From assembly GCA_045599965.1 (NCBI GenBank), contig JAZRXA010000005.1:1-47541 (forward strand): a stretch of DNA of 47,541 nucleotides, written 5' to 3'. Position numbers and translations under genes: made by a program. The notes under the pieces are model-generated. The model did not search any database, was not told the origin of the DNA, and saw only the letters and a list, made by a program, of their open reading frames with translations. The stretch comes from RGIG5612 sp045599965 (GTDB lineage: Bacteria > Bacillota > Clostridia > Lachnospirales > Lachnospiraceae). The first letter of the stretch is position 1, and every line of letters begins with the position of its first letter. Positions 6,775-14,853 of this stretch are shown here, piece after piece.

Positions 6775-8574
6775 TTATTCAACTTCCATGATAAACGGCA
6801 ATATCATAGGTCCTTTATTGTTTTGAACCTGAATTGCGCTCTTAACGGCATCACCGATTATCATCTTTGCCTTACCTCTATTGTAATGATTTTTACCCAA
6901 ATAATCAATTAATGTATTATAAATTATTTCCCTTATATCTTCAATGAGTTTTTCATTTTCAGCACCTAAAACCCAGCCTCTTGTAAAGACTTCAGGCCCC
7001 GAAATAATAAATTTATTTTGGATATCTATACATACCGTCACAATCATAACCCCTCGTTCGGAGAGGTCTTTTCTATCTTGGATTATCGTTCTTCCAACAT
7101 CTTCTATACCAGAATTATCAACATAAATTCCGCCAGATTGAATATGCTCCACAACCTTGCCCTTCTTTTCACTTAGTTCGAGCACGTCTCCGGTATTTAT
7201 CATGAAAACATTTTTGGAATTATATCCCATGTCGTATGCAATTTTTGCATTAGCCATTCTATGTCTATACTCTCCATGCACCGGAACAATATATTTTGGT
7301 TTTAAGAGTGCATATATTAATTTAATTTCTTCTTGGCATGCATGTCCCGAAACATGAGTCTGCTCAAAAATAACTTCTGCTCCTAAAGCGCTAAGTTCAT
7401 TCATTACATTTGAAACTGCTTTTTCATTTCCAGGAATAGGGTTTGACGAGAAAATAACAACGTCCTTATTTTTGATTGTAATTTTCTTATGTGTTCTGGT
7501 CGCCATTCTCGAAAGTGCAGCCATATCTTCACCTTGAGAACCAGTTGCAACAATTACTATTTTGCTATCAGAATAATTTCCCATCTCATCAATACTAATC
7601 AAAGTATTTTCCGGGACATTTATATATCCTAACTCTTGAGCAACCTCAATTATGTTAAGCATTGATCTGCCTTCGAGCACAACTTTTCGTTTAAACTTAT
7701 ATGCCGAATTAATTATTTGCTGAACCCTATCTACGTTAGATGCAAACGTCGCAATAATAATTCTTTGCTTTTCATGTTCCGAAAACAAGTTGTCTAAGCT
7801 TTCACCTACAGTTTTTTCGCTAGGTGTATAGCCTGGTCTAGGTGCATTAGTTGAATCGCTAAAGACTGCAAGAACGCCTTTTTGTCCAAGTTCTGCAAAA
7901 CGCCACAAGTCGATTGCGTCACCATATACTGGTGTGTAGTCAACCTTAAAGTCTCCTGTATGAACAATGCATCCTGCTGGAGTTTTAATAGCTAGGGCCG
8001 CCGCATCACTTATGCTGTGGTTCGTTCTAATAAATTCAATCTTAAAATCATTGATATAAATTTTTTGTCCGTAATCAACAACTTTTAGTTTTGCAACATC
8101 TTCTAAATGCGTCTCTTCTAATTTTTTATTAATTAATGCGAGTGAAAGTTTCGTTCCATAAATAGGCGCATTGATTTCTTTTAATATATACGGAACTGCA
8201 CCTATATGATCTTCATGACCATGAGTAATAAAAAATGCCTTTACTTTGCTCTTATTCGCTTTTAGATATGTGATATCAGGAATAATTAAATCTATTCCTA
8301 AAAGAGTATCATCTGCAAAAGCCATACCACAATCGATAACGATTATGTTTCCGTTATATTCGATTGCCGTCATATTCATTCCTATTTGTTCCATTCCGCC
8401 AAGCGGAATAACCTTTAAGCTAGTTGAAACTTTTTTAGGTTTGTTAGAATAATTATTACGTTTATTTTTTGCTTGTTTCGGCTTTGTTTGCTTTGTCTTT
8501 GCCTGTTTTGGCTTTGTCTGGTTTGAACGTGTTTGTTTTGGTTTTTGTGTAGTATTAGTATTTTTTCTTGCCAT
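6775..8574 (-). CDS. rnj: Ribonuclease J
   Basis: A metallo-beta-lactamase/beta-CASP ribonuclease with 5'-3' exo- and endonuclease activity, central to mRNA decay and rRNA maturation in Bacillota. It has 599 residues. The core begins near residue 52 (LKVIPLGGMEQIGMNMTAIEY); the metal site HGHEDH lies in FFITHGHEDHIGA, with VHTGDFK and the beta-CASP motifs VHGEYRH and ATGSQGE downstream. The first 50 or so residues form a basic low-complexity extension of Thr/Lys/Gln/Pro repeats (KPKQ, TKPKQAK), encoded by near-tandem DNA repeats at about 8460-8555. This is probably disordered and RNA-binding. SD AAGGAG. The leader holds a long hairpin and a repeat shared with pyk. Confidence 0.95.
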   Translation of the reverse strand: MARKNTNTTQKPKQTRSNQTKPKQAKTKQTKPKQAKNKRNNYSNKPKKVSTSLKVIPLGGMEQIGMNMTAIEYNGNIIVIDCGMAFADDTLLGIDLIIPDITYLKANKSKVKAFFITHGHEDHIGAVPYILKEINAPIYGTKLSLALINKKLEETHLEDVAKLKVVDYGQKIYINDFKIEFIRTNHSISDAAALAIKTPAGCIVHTGDFKVDYTPVYGDAIDLWRFAELGQKGVLAVFSDSTNAPRPGYTPSEKTVGESLDNLFSEHEKQRIIIATFASNVDRVQQIINSAYKFKRKVVLEGRSMLNIIEVAQELGYINVPENTLISIDEMGNYSDSKIVIVATGSQGEDMAALSRMATRTHKKITIKNKDVVIFSSNPIPGNEKAVSNVMNELSALGAEVIFEQTHVSGHACQEEIKLIYALLKPKYIVPVHGEYRHRMANAKIAYDMGYNSKNVFMINTGDVLELSEKKGKVVEHIQSGGIYVDNSGIEDVGRTIIQDRKDLSERGVMIVTVCIDIQNKFIISGPEVFTRGWVLGAENEKLIEDIREIIYNTLIDYLGKNHYNRGKAKMIIGDAVKSAIQVQNNKGPMILPFIMEVE

Positions 8575-8585
8575 ATTTCTCCTTA

Positions 8586-8622
8586 TTTACTTTGTTCCTC
8601 GCTCCCGTAGGACACCTCCCAT
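8586..8622 (-). repeat. Leader repeat element, copy upstream of rnj
   Basis: On the minus strand this reads GGGAGGTGTCCTACGGGAG, then CGAGGAACAAAGTAAAT, and ends directly before the SD. Nearly the same sequence, at nearly the same distance from the SD, precedes pyruvate kinase (35073-35111). A partial direct copy lies at 34971-35000 and an inverted copy at 34951-34973. It is either a mobile palindromic repeat or a shared leader signal. Confidence 0.75.
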
Positions 8623-8640
8623 GCTCGGAAATTCTTATAC

Positions 8641-8705
8641 AACAAGAAAAATAATCCTTATGGCTCTTTTATGAGCACAAAAATAAGGCCTTATCTTTTC
8701 TTGTT
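8641..8705 (-). promoter_or_regulatory. Long stem-loop in the leader of RNase J
   Basis: AACAAGAAAA (8641-8650) is exactly complementary to TTTTCTTGTT (8696-8705). The interior continues with imperfect pairing (CCTTAT with ATAAGG, GGCTC with GAGC). A second, GC-richer hairpin (TAGAG 8723-8727 with CTCTA 8750-8754, CGG with CCG) lies between it and the DUF1292 stop. The 3' arm is U-rich in RNA, so it could act as an attenuator or as a binding and cleavage site for autoregulation. No promoter is evident in this 188-base gap. Confidence 0.6.
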
Positions 8706-8762
8706 AAATTTTATATTTAAGTTAGAGCGGTCCTGTTCGCCGGTGCCGTCTCTAAAAATAAA

Positions 8763-9026
8763 TCACACTAAATCTTCGTCTTCTAAAAGCTGTTCGAAAA
8801 CGCTTGCAACAGCTTCGATTTCGTCATCATCTTCAACGAAAACATATACTGCTTCTTCTTCGTTCGGCTCTGAAATATCTTTCATGATATAAGCCTCGGC
8901 TTCTTCTTCGTCGTCACTGTCAGTAACTAACAAATAATTTATATTATTAAGCTTTGTCTCTTCTACAACATAAAAGACGTCTTCAGCTCCATTTTCATCT
9001 GTAAAAACAATTTTGTTATCTTCCAT
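8763..9026 (-). CDS. DUF1292 family protein (YrzB-like)
   Basis: An 87-residue, strongly acidic cytoplasmic protein beginning MEDNKIVFTDENGAEDVFYVVEET, with NYLLVTDSDD and EEAVYVFVEDDDEIEAV, as in the DUF1292/YrzB family. It sits 14 bases after ruvX, the same place as B. subtilis yrzB after yrrK. The function is not known; the conserved linkage to RuvX and IreB suggests a role in the same expression unit. Confidence 0.85.
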   Translation of the reverse strand: MEDNKIVFTDENGAEDVFYVVEETKLNNINYLLVTDSDDEEEAEAYIMKDISEPNEEEAVYVFVEDDDEIEAVASVFEQLLEDEDLV

Positions 9027-9040
9027 AAGTACACCTTATC

Positions 9041-9484
9041 TTATTTTTTTGTTTTATTTGTGTCCTTTATTTTATTCATATATTCTTCAAGTATGTAACA
9101 AGCTGCAAGCTGATCAATATATGTTTTTTGTTCACTTTTCTTTACGTTCATTTCGTCCAGTTCATGTTCCGAAATAAGCGTTGTATATCTTTCGTCTATA
9201 AAAATAACTTCCGTATCAGGCAAACGGCTTTCAAGTTTTTCCTTAAATTCTTTAGTAAGTTTTACTCTTTCGCCTTCGCTTCCATCTTCCATAAGCGGAA
9301 GACCTAAAGCTATTTTCTCTACATTTTTTTCTTTTACTATTTCCTCGATTCTAGCAAGCGTCTTTCTTAATTTAGTTTCGCTTTCACGCCATATTGTCTC
9401 AAATGGTTGCGCTGTCATTAAAAGCTCATCAGAAAGCGCAACACCAACGCTCTTAGAACCATAGTCAAGTCCCATTAATCTCAT
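9041..9484 (-). CDS. ruvX: RuvX/YqgF family nuclease (Holliday-junction resolvase-like, 16S rRNA processing)
   Basis: A 147-residue RNase H-fold protein. Family motifs are MRLMGLDYGSKSVGVALSD (first catalytic Asp), IALGLPLMEDGS, and VIFIDERYTT with the conserved glutamate, followed by DQLAACYILEEYM (last acidic residue). Members resolve branched DNA in vitro and are needed for 5'-end maturation of 16S rRNA in several bacteria. It lies between ireB (15 bases upstream) and DUF1292 (14 bases downstream), the standard Bacillota order. Confidence 0.93.
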   Translation of the reverse strand: MRLMGLDYGSKSVGVALSDELLMTAQPFETIWRESETKLRKTLARIEEIVKEKNVEKIALGLPLMEDGSEGERVKLTKEFKEKLESRLPDTEVIFIDERYTTLISEHELDEMNVKKSEQKTYIDQLAACYILEEYMNKIKDTNKTKK

Positions 9485-9499
9485 AAAATAATCCTAGAG

Positions 9500-9763
9500 T
9501 TATTTTAGCTTATTGTCAATGTAGAATCTAATAGCTTCTTCAATAAGCTCATCTCGCTCTACTTTGGCAATCATTCCTCTTGCGTTATTATGGCTAGTAA
9601 TATAAGTTGGGTCTCCTGACATAATATAGCCAACGATTTGGTTTACAGGATCGTAACCTTTTTGAGCCAACGCATCATAAACTCTCTCAAAAACCTCCTC
9701 TACTGTAGGAAGTTCTTCTTTTGGAATCTTATAATGTTGTGTGAAATGTAAATCCTTATTCAT
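9500..9763 (-). CDS. ireB: IreB family regulatory protein (DUF965)
   Basis: An 87-residue cytoplasmic protein typical of IreB: FTQHYKIPKEELPTVEEVFERVYDAL, GYDPVNQIVGYIMSGDPTYITSHNNAR and the C-terminal RDELIEEAIRFYID. In Enterococcus IreB is phosphorylated by the Ser/Thr kinase IreK and affects cephalosporin tolerance. The N-terminus here holds a Thr (FTQHY), as in that phosphosite region. It begins the ireB-ruvX-DUF1292-rnj group, with SD GGAG. The 79 bases upstream contain TATAAT-like sequence but I could not fix a -35. Confidence 0.92.
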   Translation of the reverse strand: MNKDLHFTQHYKIPKEELPTVEEVFERVYDALAQKGYDPVNQIVGYIMSGDPTYITSHNNARGMIAKVERDELIEEAIRFYIDNKLK

Positions 9764-9842
9764 TTAATCTCCACTTTCAACTCTACGAATCGTTAAAACT
9801 TTTGTAACAATTTCGTAATATTATATCAAAATATTAACCTAC

Positions 9843-11165
9843 CTATTCAGAAAATGCAAGTATATTTTTATCTTCTAATTTTATCTTTGTTATTTGATTT
9901 ATAAGGTTTTCTTCTGATTCAAACTGAACTTTTATGTAATTAGGGGTAAATCCTCTATATACTTTTTTACCTTCTATTTCCACTTCTTCTTCAACTAAAA
10001 CGCTTACGCTTTTTCCTAGGAAACCTTTAATATACTCTTTTTGAAGTTCTTTAGTTTCTTCGATAAGCATGGCAACTCTTTTTGACTTCTGACCTGCGCT
10101 AAGTTGGCCTTTCATCTTGTCTGCTTTTGTTCCTTTCCTTCTTGAATAAGGAAATACATGAATGCTTGCAAATCCAATCTCTTTTGCGAAGTTTACGCTT
10201 TGGTTAAATTCCTCTTCGCTCTCTTCTGGAAACCCTACAATTATGTCTGTTGTAATTGCAGGCGAATCAAAATATTTTCTTAGAAGTTCTACGCTTTCTT
10301 TATATTCACTCGTGCTATATTTTCTATTCATTCTTTTTAGCACGCTATCTGAACCGCTTTGAAGCGATAGATGAAAATGCGGGCAGATACTTTTTAATTT
10401 AGATAACCTATCAGCAAACTCTTTAGTAATAAGGCTAACTTCTAAACTTCCAAATCTAATTCTTTCTATTCCTTCGATTTTATCAATCTCTTCACAAAGA
10501 GTAGCAATAGCTTTATCTGCGCTAGTCTCTTCTATATCTAGTTCATACATGCTTAGATCAATTCCCGTAAGCACAATTTCTTTATATCCATTTTCAGCAA
10601 GAGTTTTAACTTCTGCTAAAATATCTTCTTTTTTTCTTGAGCGTGAGCGCCCTCTTAAATATGGGATTATGCAATAAGAACAAAATCTATTACATCCATC
10701 TTGGATTTTTACATATGCTCTTACATGCTCACCTTGGTTTGTAATTTTTTGTTCTTCATAAACCGTACAATGTGTTAAATCTTCTACCAATGTTGCCTTG
10801 AATTTTAAGTTCTTATCTAGGTTCTTATGGATTATTTCCATAACTACTTCAAGCGTTTTACTCTTTTCATTATTGCCAATAATAACATCAACCTTCGGAT
10901 CTTTCATAAGGCCTTCTTTGTCTTCTTGTGCATAGCATCCGAGCGCAACTGTCATCGCTTTTGGATTTATTTTTTTTGACCTATGTAGAATTTGTCTAGA
11001 TTTTCTAGATGCTTCTTTCGTAACGGAGCATGTATTGACTACATAAACATCTGCAAAAGAATTGAAATCTACAATTTCAAAAGAAAGCTCCTTAAATTGT
11101 TCTAGGATTGCCTGCGTTTCATATGAATTTACTTTACAACCTAATGTATGAAAAGCTACCTTCAT
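9843..11165 (-). CDS. mtaB: tRNA (N6-threonylcarbamoyladenosine-37) methylthiotransferase MtaB
   Basis: A radical-SAM enzyme that converts t6A37 to ms2t6A in tRNAs reading ANN codons. It has 440 residues. The N-terminal MTTase domain starts KVAFHTLGCKVNSYETQ with cluster cysteines in VVNTCSVT and LGCYAQ. The radical SAM motif is CNRFCSYCIIPYLRGRSRSR (residues about 158-178), and a C-terminal TRAM domain follows. The motif CKVN rather than CQMN separates it from MiaB. The start codon overlaps the ThiI stop by one base (TAATG), so it is translated with a second sulfur-dependent tRNA enzyme and the desulfurase. Confidence 0.93.
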   Translation of the reverse strand: MKVAFHTLGCKVNSYETQAILEQFKELSFEIVDFNSFADVYVVNTCSVTKEASRKSRQILHRSKKINPKAMTVALGCYAQEDKEGLMKDPKVDVIIGNNEKSKTLEVVMEIIHKNLDKNLKFKATLVEDLTHCTVYEEQKITNQGEHVRAYVKIQDGCNRFCSYCIIPYLRGRSRSRKKEDILAEVKTLAENGYKEIVLTGIDLSMYELDIEETSADKAIATLCEEIDKIEGIERIRFGSLEVSLITKEFADRLSKLKSICPHFHLSLQSGSDSVLKRMNRKYSTSEYKESVELLRKYFDSPAITTDIIVGFPEESEEEFNQSVNFAKEIGFASIHVFPYSRRKGTKADKMKGQLSAGQKSKRVAMLIEETKELQKEYIKGFLGKSVSVLVEEEVEIEGKKVYRGFTPNYIKVQFESEENLINQITKIKLEDKNILAFSE

Positions 11166-12343
11166 TAAATTTCTATTACCTCAGTTTCATCTATTGCTTT
11201 TTGAATCATCTCGCCTGCAATCTCATCTAGTTTATGTTCGCTAGTTACGATTCTTTTAAGCGTTGGTTTTGTTACTGGGTGCTTAGCTACGAAAATTGTG
11301 CAACAATCTTCGTATGGAAGAATGCTCGTTTCGTAAGCTCCTATCTTTTGTGAGATATCCATAATATCTAATTTATCGAAAGCGCAAAGAGGTCTATAAA
11401 CTGGGAGCGTGCAAACTTCATTTGTTACAAGCATGCTTTGCATAGTCTGGCTTGCAACCTGGCCTATGCTCTCACCCGTTACTAAACCTAAGCATCCATT
11501 TTCTATTGCAAAATGCTCAGCTATTTTCATCATAAATCTTCGCATTATAATTGTTAGCTCATCATGCGGACAAAGCTCGTAAATCTTCATTTGAATTTCT
11601 GTAAAGTTGACTATATGGAGTTTTATCGGGCCCGAATATTTTGAAACTATTTTTGCAAGATCAACAACTTTTTGTTTTGCTCTTTCTGAAGTGTATGGCG
11701 GAGCATGAAAATAAATTGCATCTATACTTACTCCGCGCTTAGAAACTAAGTATCCAGCAACAGGGCTATCAATTCCTCCTGATAAAAGTAGCATTGCCTT
11801 TCCGCTTGAGCCTACTGGCATACCACTTAATCCTTCTATTTGTTTTGAGTAAATGTTTATTTCTTTTTCTCTTAATTCAATATTGAGCATGATTTCCGGA
11901 GCATGAACATCTACTTTAAGAGTTTCAAATTTGTCTAAAAGAAACTCTCCTATTTGCTCATTAAATTCTACCGAAGTCATCGGATATGACTTATCCGCTC
12001 TTTTTGTGTTAACCTTAAAGGTGTGATTCTCTTTCATGTCATAATTTTCTTCCATGTACTTTTTAATATCACCTTTAAGTTCTTCATAGGTCGTCTTAGG
12101 AAGCTGGGTTACCGGACAAATCCATGCTATGCCGAAAACTTTTTGTAAAGCGCTTATTGCTTCGTCTTCATCTTTTTCATCGTAGTGAACATAGATACGC
12201 CCTTGAGTTTTTACTACTTTAATTTCTCCAGACAAATCTTTTAGCGCGCTTTTAATATTGCGAACTAACATATCTTCAAAGACATATCTGTTCTTTCCTT
12301 TAACACCTATTTCTGAGTACTTAATTAATAAAATCTTTTCCAT
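11165..12343 (-). CDS. thiI: tRNA 4-thiouridine sulfurtransferase ThiI
   Basis: ThiI makes 4-thiouridine at tRNA position 8 with ATP and persulfide sulfur, and in many bacteria also feeds thiazole synthesis. The 392 residues contain an N-terminal ferredoxin-like domain, a THUMP domain (about residues 60-165) and the PP-loop LLLSGGIDSPVAGYL (about residues 184-198). There is no C-terminal rhodanese domain, as is usual in Bacillota, where a partner desulfurase delivers sulfur. The neighbouring cysteine desulfurase ends six bases before the ThiI start, which fits this. SD AAAAGGAT. Confidence 0.94.
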   Translation of the reverse strand: MEKILLIKYSEIGVKGKNRYVFEDMLVRNIKSALKDLSGEIKVVKTQGRIYVHYDEKDEDEAISALQKVFGIAWICPVTQLPKTTYEELKGDIKKYMEENYDMKENHTFKVNTKRADKSYPMTSVEFNEQIGEFLLDKFETLKVDVHAPEIMLNIELREKEINIYSKQIEGLSGMPVGSSGKAMLLLSGGIDSPVAGYLVSKRGVSIDAIYFHAPPYTSERAKQKVVDLAKIVSKYSGPIKLHIVNFTEIQMKIYELCPHDELTIIMRRFMMKIAEHFAIENGCLGLVTGESIGQVASQTMQSMLVTNEVCTLPVYRPLCAFDKLDIMDISQKIGAYETSILPYEDCCTIFVAKHPVTKPTLKRIVTSEHKLDEIAGEMIQKAIDETEVIEI

Positions 12344-12349
12344 ATCCTT

Positions 12350-13558
12350 TTACATTCTAACGAACTTAGATAGTACCGGTAGAATTTCCTTTAATTGTTC
12401 TAATGTATATTCTATTTGTTCCTTTGTTGTATCTTTGCAAAAGCTAAATCTAAGTGTGCAATCTGCTTGCGCCGGAGTAAGGCCAATCGATTGCAAGGTT
12501 CCTGAAAGTCCTGGTTTATTAGATGAGCATGCAGAACCGCTAGAAACATATATTTCTTTTTCTTCCAACGCATGCAGCAGTACTTCGCTTTTTATTGGAG
12601 AAAAAGTTGCACTTACTATTTGCGGTGCTGATTTAGTTCCCTTAAAACTATTTATTTTTATTTTGCATCCAAGGCTTTCTTCTTCACTAAGTTTTTCAAG
12701 TCCTTCTATAAAGCTATCTTTAATGCTAGTTAAATGCAAAACGTTTTCTTCTAAATTGTCGTATGCATCTTTTACACAAACTGCTAAGCCCGCTACTCCT
12801 GGAACGTTATCTGTTCCGCTTCGCATTCCTTTTTGTTGTCCTCCGCCAAAAATTGTTGGATTAACTTTTATTTTTTCATTGATGTATAAAAATCCTATTC
12901 CCTTAGGTCCATGAAGTTTATGTGCACTAACGCTAAGCAAATCTATGTTCCACTTTTTAGGATAGATTTCATATTTTCCAAAACCTTGAATCGCATCTAC
13001 GTGATAAACAATGTTAGGATTTATTTCTTTTATGAGCTTTCCTATTTTTTCAACATCTTGGACCGCGCCTATTTCATTATTTACCATCATTGTAGAAACT
13101 AAGATTGTATCTTCTCTAATAGCGTTTTTAAGTTCGTCTAAATTAATGTGACCTTCGCTATCAACTTTTATGTAAGTAATTTCAAAGCCTTTCTTTTGCG
13201 GGTCTATATCCTCAGAAAGTTTTAATTCACATAAATAGTTTAATGTTTCAGCAACACTAGCATGTTCAAAAACAGTTGAAATAATATGACGGCCTCTTCT
13301 TATGTTCGCCATCGCAGAACCAATAAGGGCTAAGTTATTAGACTCTGTTCCACCAGAGGTGAACACTATTTCTTTTGGCTCAACTTTTAAAATCTTTGCG
13401 ATAACTTCTTTAGCATTTTTAAGATAATTTTCAGATTCGACACCCTTCATATGTTTGCTAGAAGGATTGCCAAAATCGATAGACATTACCTTAGTCATTT
13501 CGTTTATTACATTGTCTGAAGCGCGCGTCGTTGCGCTATTATCTAAGTAACATTCCAT
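12350..13558 (-). CDS. Cysteine desulfurase (NifS/IscS-like)
   Basis: A PLP enzyme that removes sulfur from cysteine and holds it as persulfide. Starting at ATG 13556-13558 the protein has 402 residues: MECYLDNSATTRAS, the PLP lysine in LLSVSAHKLHGPKGIGFLY, and the catalytic loop SSGSACSSNKPGLSG with the reactive cysteine. Adjacency to ThiI marks it as the ThiI-dedicated type (like B. subtilis NifZ). I prefer the start at 13558 because homologues begin YLDNSAT. An in-frame ATG at 13582 lies upstream of the -10 box and also lacks an SD. TATAAT lies 6 bases before the chosen ATG. Confidence 0.93.
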   Translation of the reverse strand: MECYLDNSATTRASDNVINEMTKVMSIDFGNPSSKHMKGVESENYLKNAKEVIAKILKVEPKEIVFTSGGTESNNLALIGSAMANIRRGRHIISTVFEHASVAETLNYLCELKLSEDIDPQKKGFEITYIKVDSEGHINLDELKNAIREDTILVSTMMVNNEIGAVQDVEKIGKLIKEINPNIVYHVDAIQGFGKYEIYPKKWNIDLLSVSAHKLHGPKGIGFLYINEKIKVNPTIFGGGQQKGMRSGTDNVPGVAGLAVCVKDAYDNLEENVLHLTSIKDSFIEGLEKLSEEESLGCKIKINSFKGTKSAPQIVSATFSPIKSEVLLHALEEKEIYVSSGSACSSNKPGLSGTLQSIGLTPAQADCTLRFSFCKDTTKEQIEYTLEQLKEILPVLSKFVRM

Positions 13559-13564
13559 AAAAAA

Positions 13565-13570
13565 ATTATA
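13565..13570 (-). promoter_or_regulatory. -10 box six bases before the cysteine desulfurase ATG
   Basis: TATAAT on the minus strand is followed by six A/T bases and ATG, with no SD. The -35 region is poor. The layout predicts a leaderless mRNA for the desulfurase-ThiI-MtaB operon. Confidence 0.5.
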
Positions 13571-13589
13571 ACATAGAGACATATTAAAA

Positions 13590-13625
13590 TAAATAAAAGA
13601 GGGAAACTCAAATGAGTTTCCCTCT
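13590..13625 (-). terminator. Rho-independent terminator after the TRAP operon
   Basis: A perfect 12-bp stem, AGAGGGAAACTC (13598-13609) with GAGTTTCCCTCT (13614-13625), has a 4-base loop. On the minus strand TTTTATTTATTTT follows. It ends dctQ-dctM-dctP transcription. Confidence 0.93.
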
Positions 13626-13654
13626 GTGACTTTTATTAAATAATTACTAACTAA

Positions 13655-14779
13655 TTAGTGACTAGCGTAGTATTTACCAATAGCGTCTTTCCAAATCTTG
13701 ATAGCATCATCAATCTTTGGAGCTGTCTTACGAAGTTCTTCTAATTGAGCTGCGCCAGCTTTTTCAGCTGCTGCTTTCCAAGCATCAAGATTTGCACCTT
13801 CAATCTTCTTGATGATTGGCTCGCCGTTAGCTGCCCAAATATCCCATTGTTCGTCTTCCATTGAGTGAACCCATGCAACGAAATCTTCATATGTCTTCTC
13901 GCCGAATAATTCTTCTTTTACAATGTCTTGTAATGAAGGATCCCATGAATCCCATGAAGTCTGGCTAATGCAGAACATTTTAACTGTTGTTGATAAGTCA
14001 CTATCAAATGTGTACATATATTTTGAATGGCTAGCACCTTTATCTAATGATGCAACACCAAAAATCTTGAACATAGCGATAGAGTTAAATACACCTTCAA
14101 CAACTCCGTTATCTAATGCACTAATCATGTCAGCAACAGTTTGGTTAGCTTCAACACCGCCTGCATCACGAATGATACCTTTAAGTAATTCGTTATCAGC
14201 GATAATTCTTTGTCCTTTAAGACCAGCAGGTGTTGTGCAATCAGCTTCTGAAGTCATAGCTAAAGCTGTACCAAAGTTAGCACTTGCTAAGAAAGGAATA
14301 AGACCTAATTGATCAAATTCAGCTTTCATTAAATCGTTAGGATTTTGAATTAATACATCACGCATAATATCGTTTGCTGTAAATACATCTTTGAAACCTA
14401 AGAAAGGTTGTCCACAAGATTGGTTAGTGTATGGGAAGTATGAAGGGTTGTTTTGAAGTGTAATATCACCAATATCAACAACGCCTGCTGCAAGCTCATC
14501 AGCTGCTGATGTTGTGCTTGAGAATCCAGCTCCACTAAGTTTTAACTTGTAAGTAACTTTTCCGCCTGTTCTTTCTTGAATTCTGTCTAATGCATTAATT
14601 AAGTAAATACAGTTCTCTTTACTTGTTGAAGATGGGCTAACAAGTAATTCAAGTTCTGGACCCTTATATTCGCCTGAACCGCCTTTACTGCTATCTTTCT
14701 TCTTTCCACAAGCAGCGAACATAGTAAGTGTTAAAGCAACGATAAGAACGAGTGCTAAAACTTTACTAATTTTCTTCAT
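13655..14779 (-). CDS. dctP: TRAP transporter solute-binding lipoprotein (DctP family)
   Basis: The extracytoplasmic receptor of a TRAP transporter. It has 374 residues: a lipoprotein signal peptide with lipobox FAAC (Cys about 24) and a Ser/Gly/Lys linker, then a DctP-type fold. Recognisable parts are ADELAAGVVDIGDITL, LKGQRIIADNELLKGIIRDAG and the signature MISALDNGVVEGVFNSIAMF. The ligand cannot be read from sequence; many family members bind carboxylates. It is third in the operon, after both membrane subunits, with strong SD AGGAGG and an intercistronic hairpin that may raise its level over the membrane parts. Confidence 0.92.
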   Translation of the reverse strand: MKKISKVLALVLIVALTLTMFAACGKKKDSSKGGSGEYKGPELELLVSPSSTSKENCIYLINALDRIQERTGGKVTYKLKLSGAGFSSTTSAADELAAGVVDIGDITLQNNPSYFPYTNQSCGQPFLGFKDVFTANDIMRDVLIQNPNDLMKAEFDQLGLIPFLASANFGTALAMTSEADCTTPAGLKGQRIIADNELLKGIIRDAGGVEANQTVADMISALDNGVVEGVFNSIAMFKIFGVASLDKGASHSKYMYTFDSDLSTTVKMFCISQTSWDSWDPSLQDIVKEELFGEKTYEDFVAWVHSMEDEQWDIWAANGEPIIKKIEGANLDAWKAAAEKAGAAQLEELRKTAPKIDDAIKIWKDAIGKYYASH

Positions 14780-14828
14780 GTTTGTTTCCTCCTAAAATAT
14801 TTGTTTATATTTTTATTTTTTTATTTAC

Positions 14829-14845
14829 TAATCACCCCGTGATTA
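14829..14845 (-). promoter_or_regulatory. Intercistronic hairpin between dctM and dctP
   Basis: TAATCAC (14829-14835) and GTGATTA (14839-14845) form a perfect 7-bp stem with a CCC loop in the 74-base gap. It overlaps the end of the dctM region and has no real T-tract. It may protect the dctM 3' end or help separate dctP mRNA. Confidence 0.45.
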
Positions 14846-14853
14846 ATTATAAC

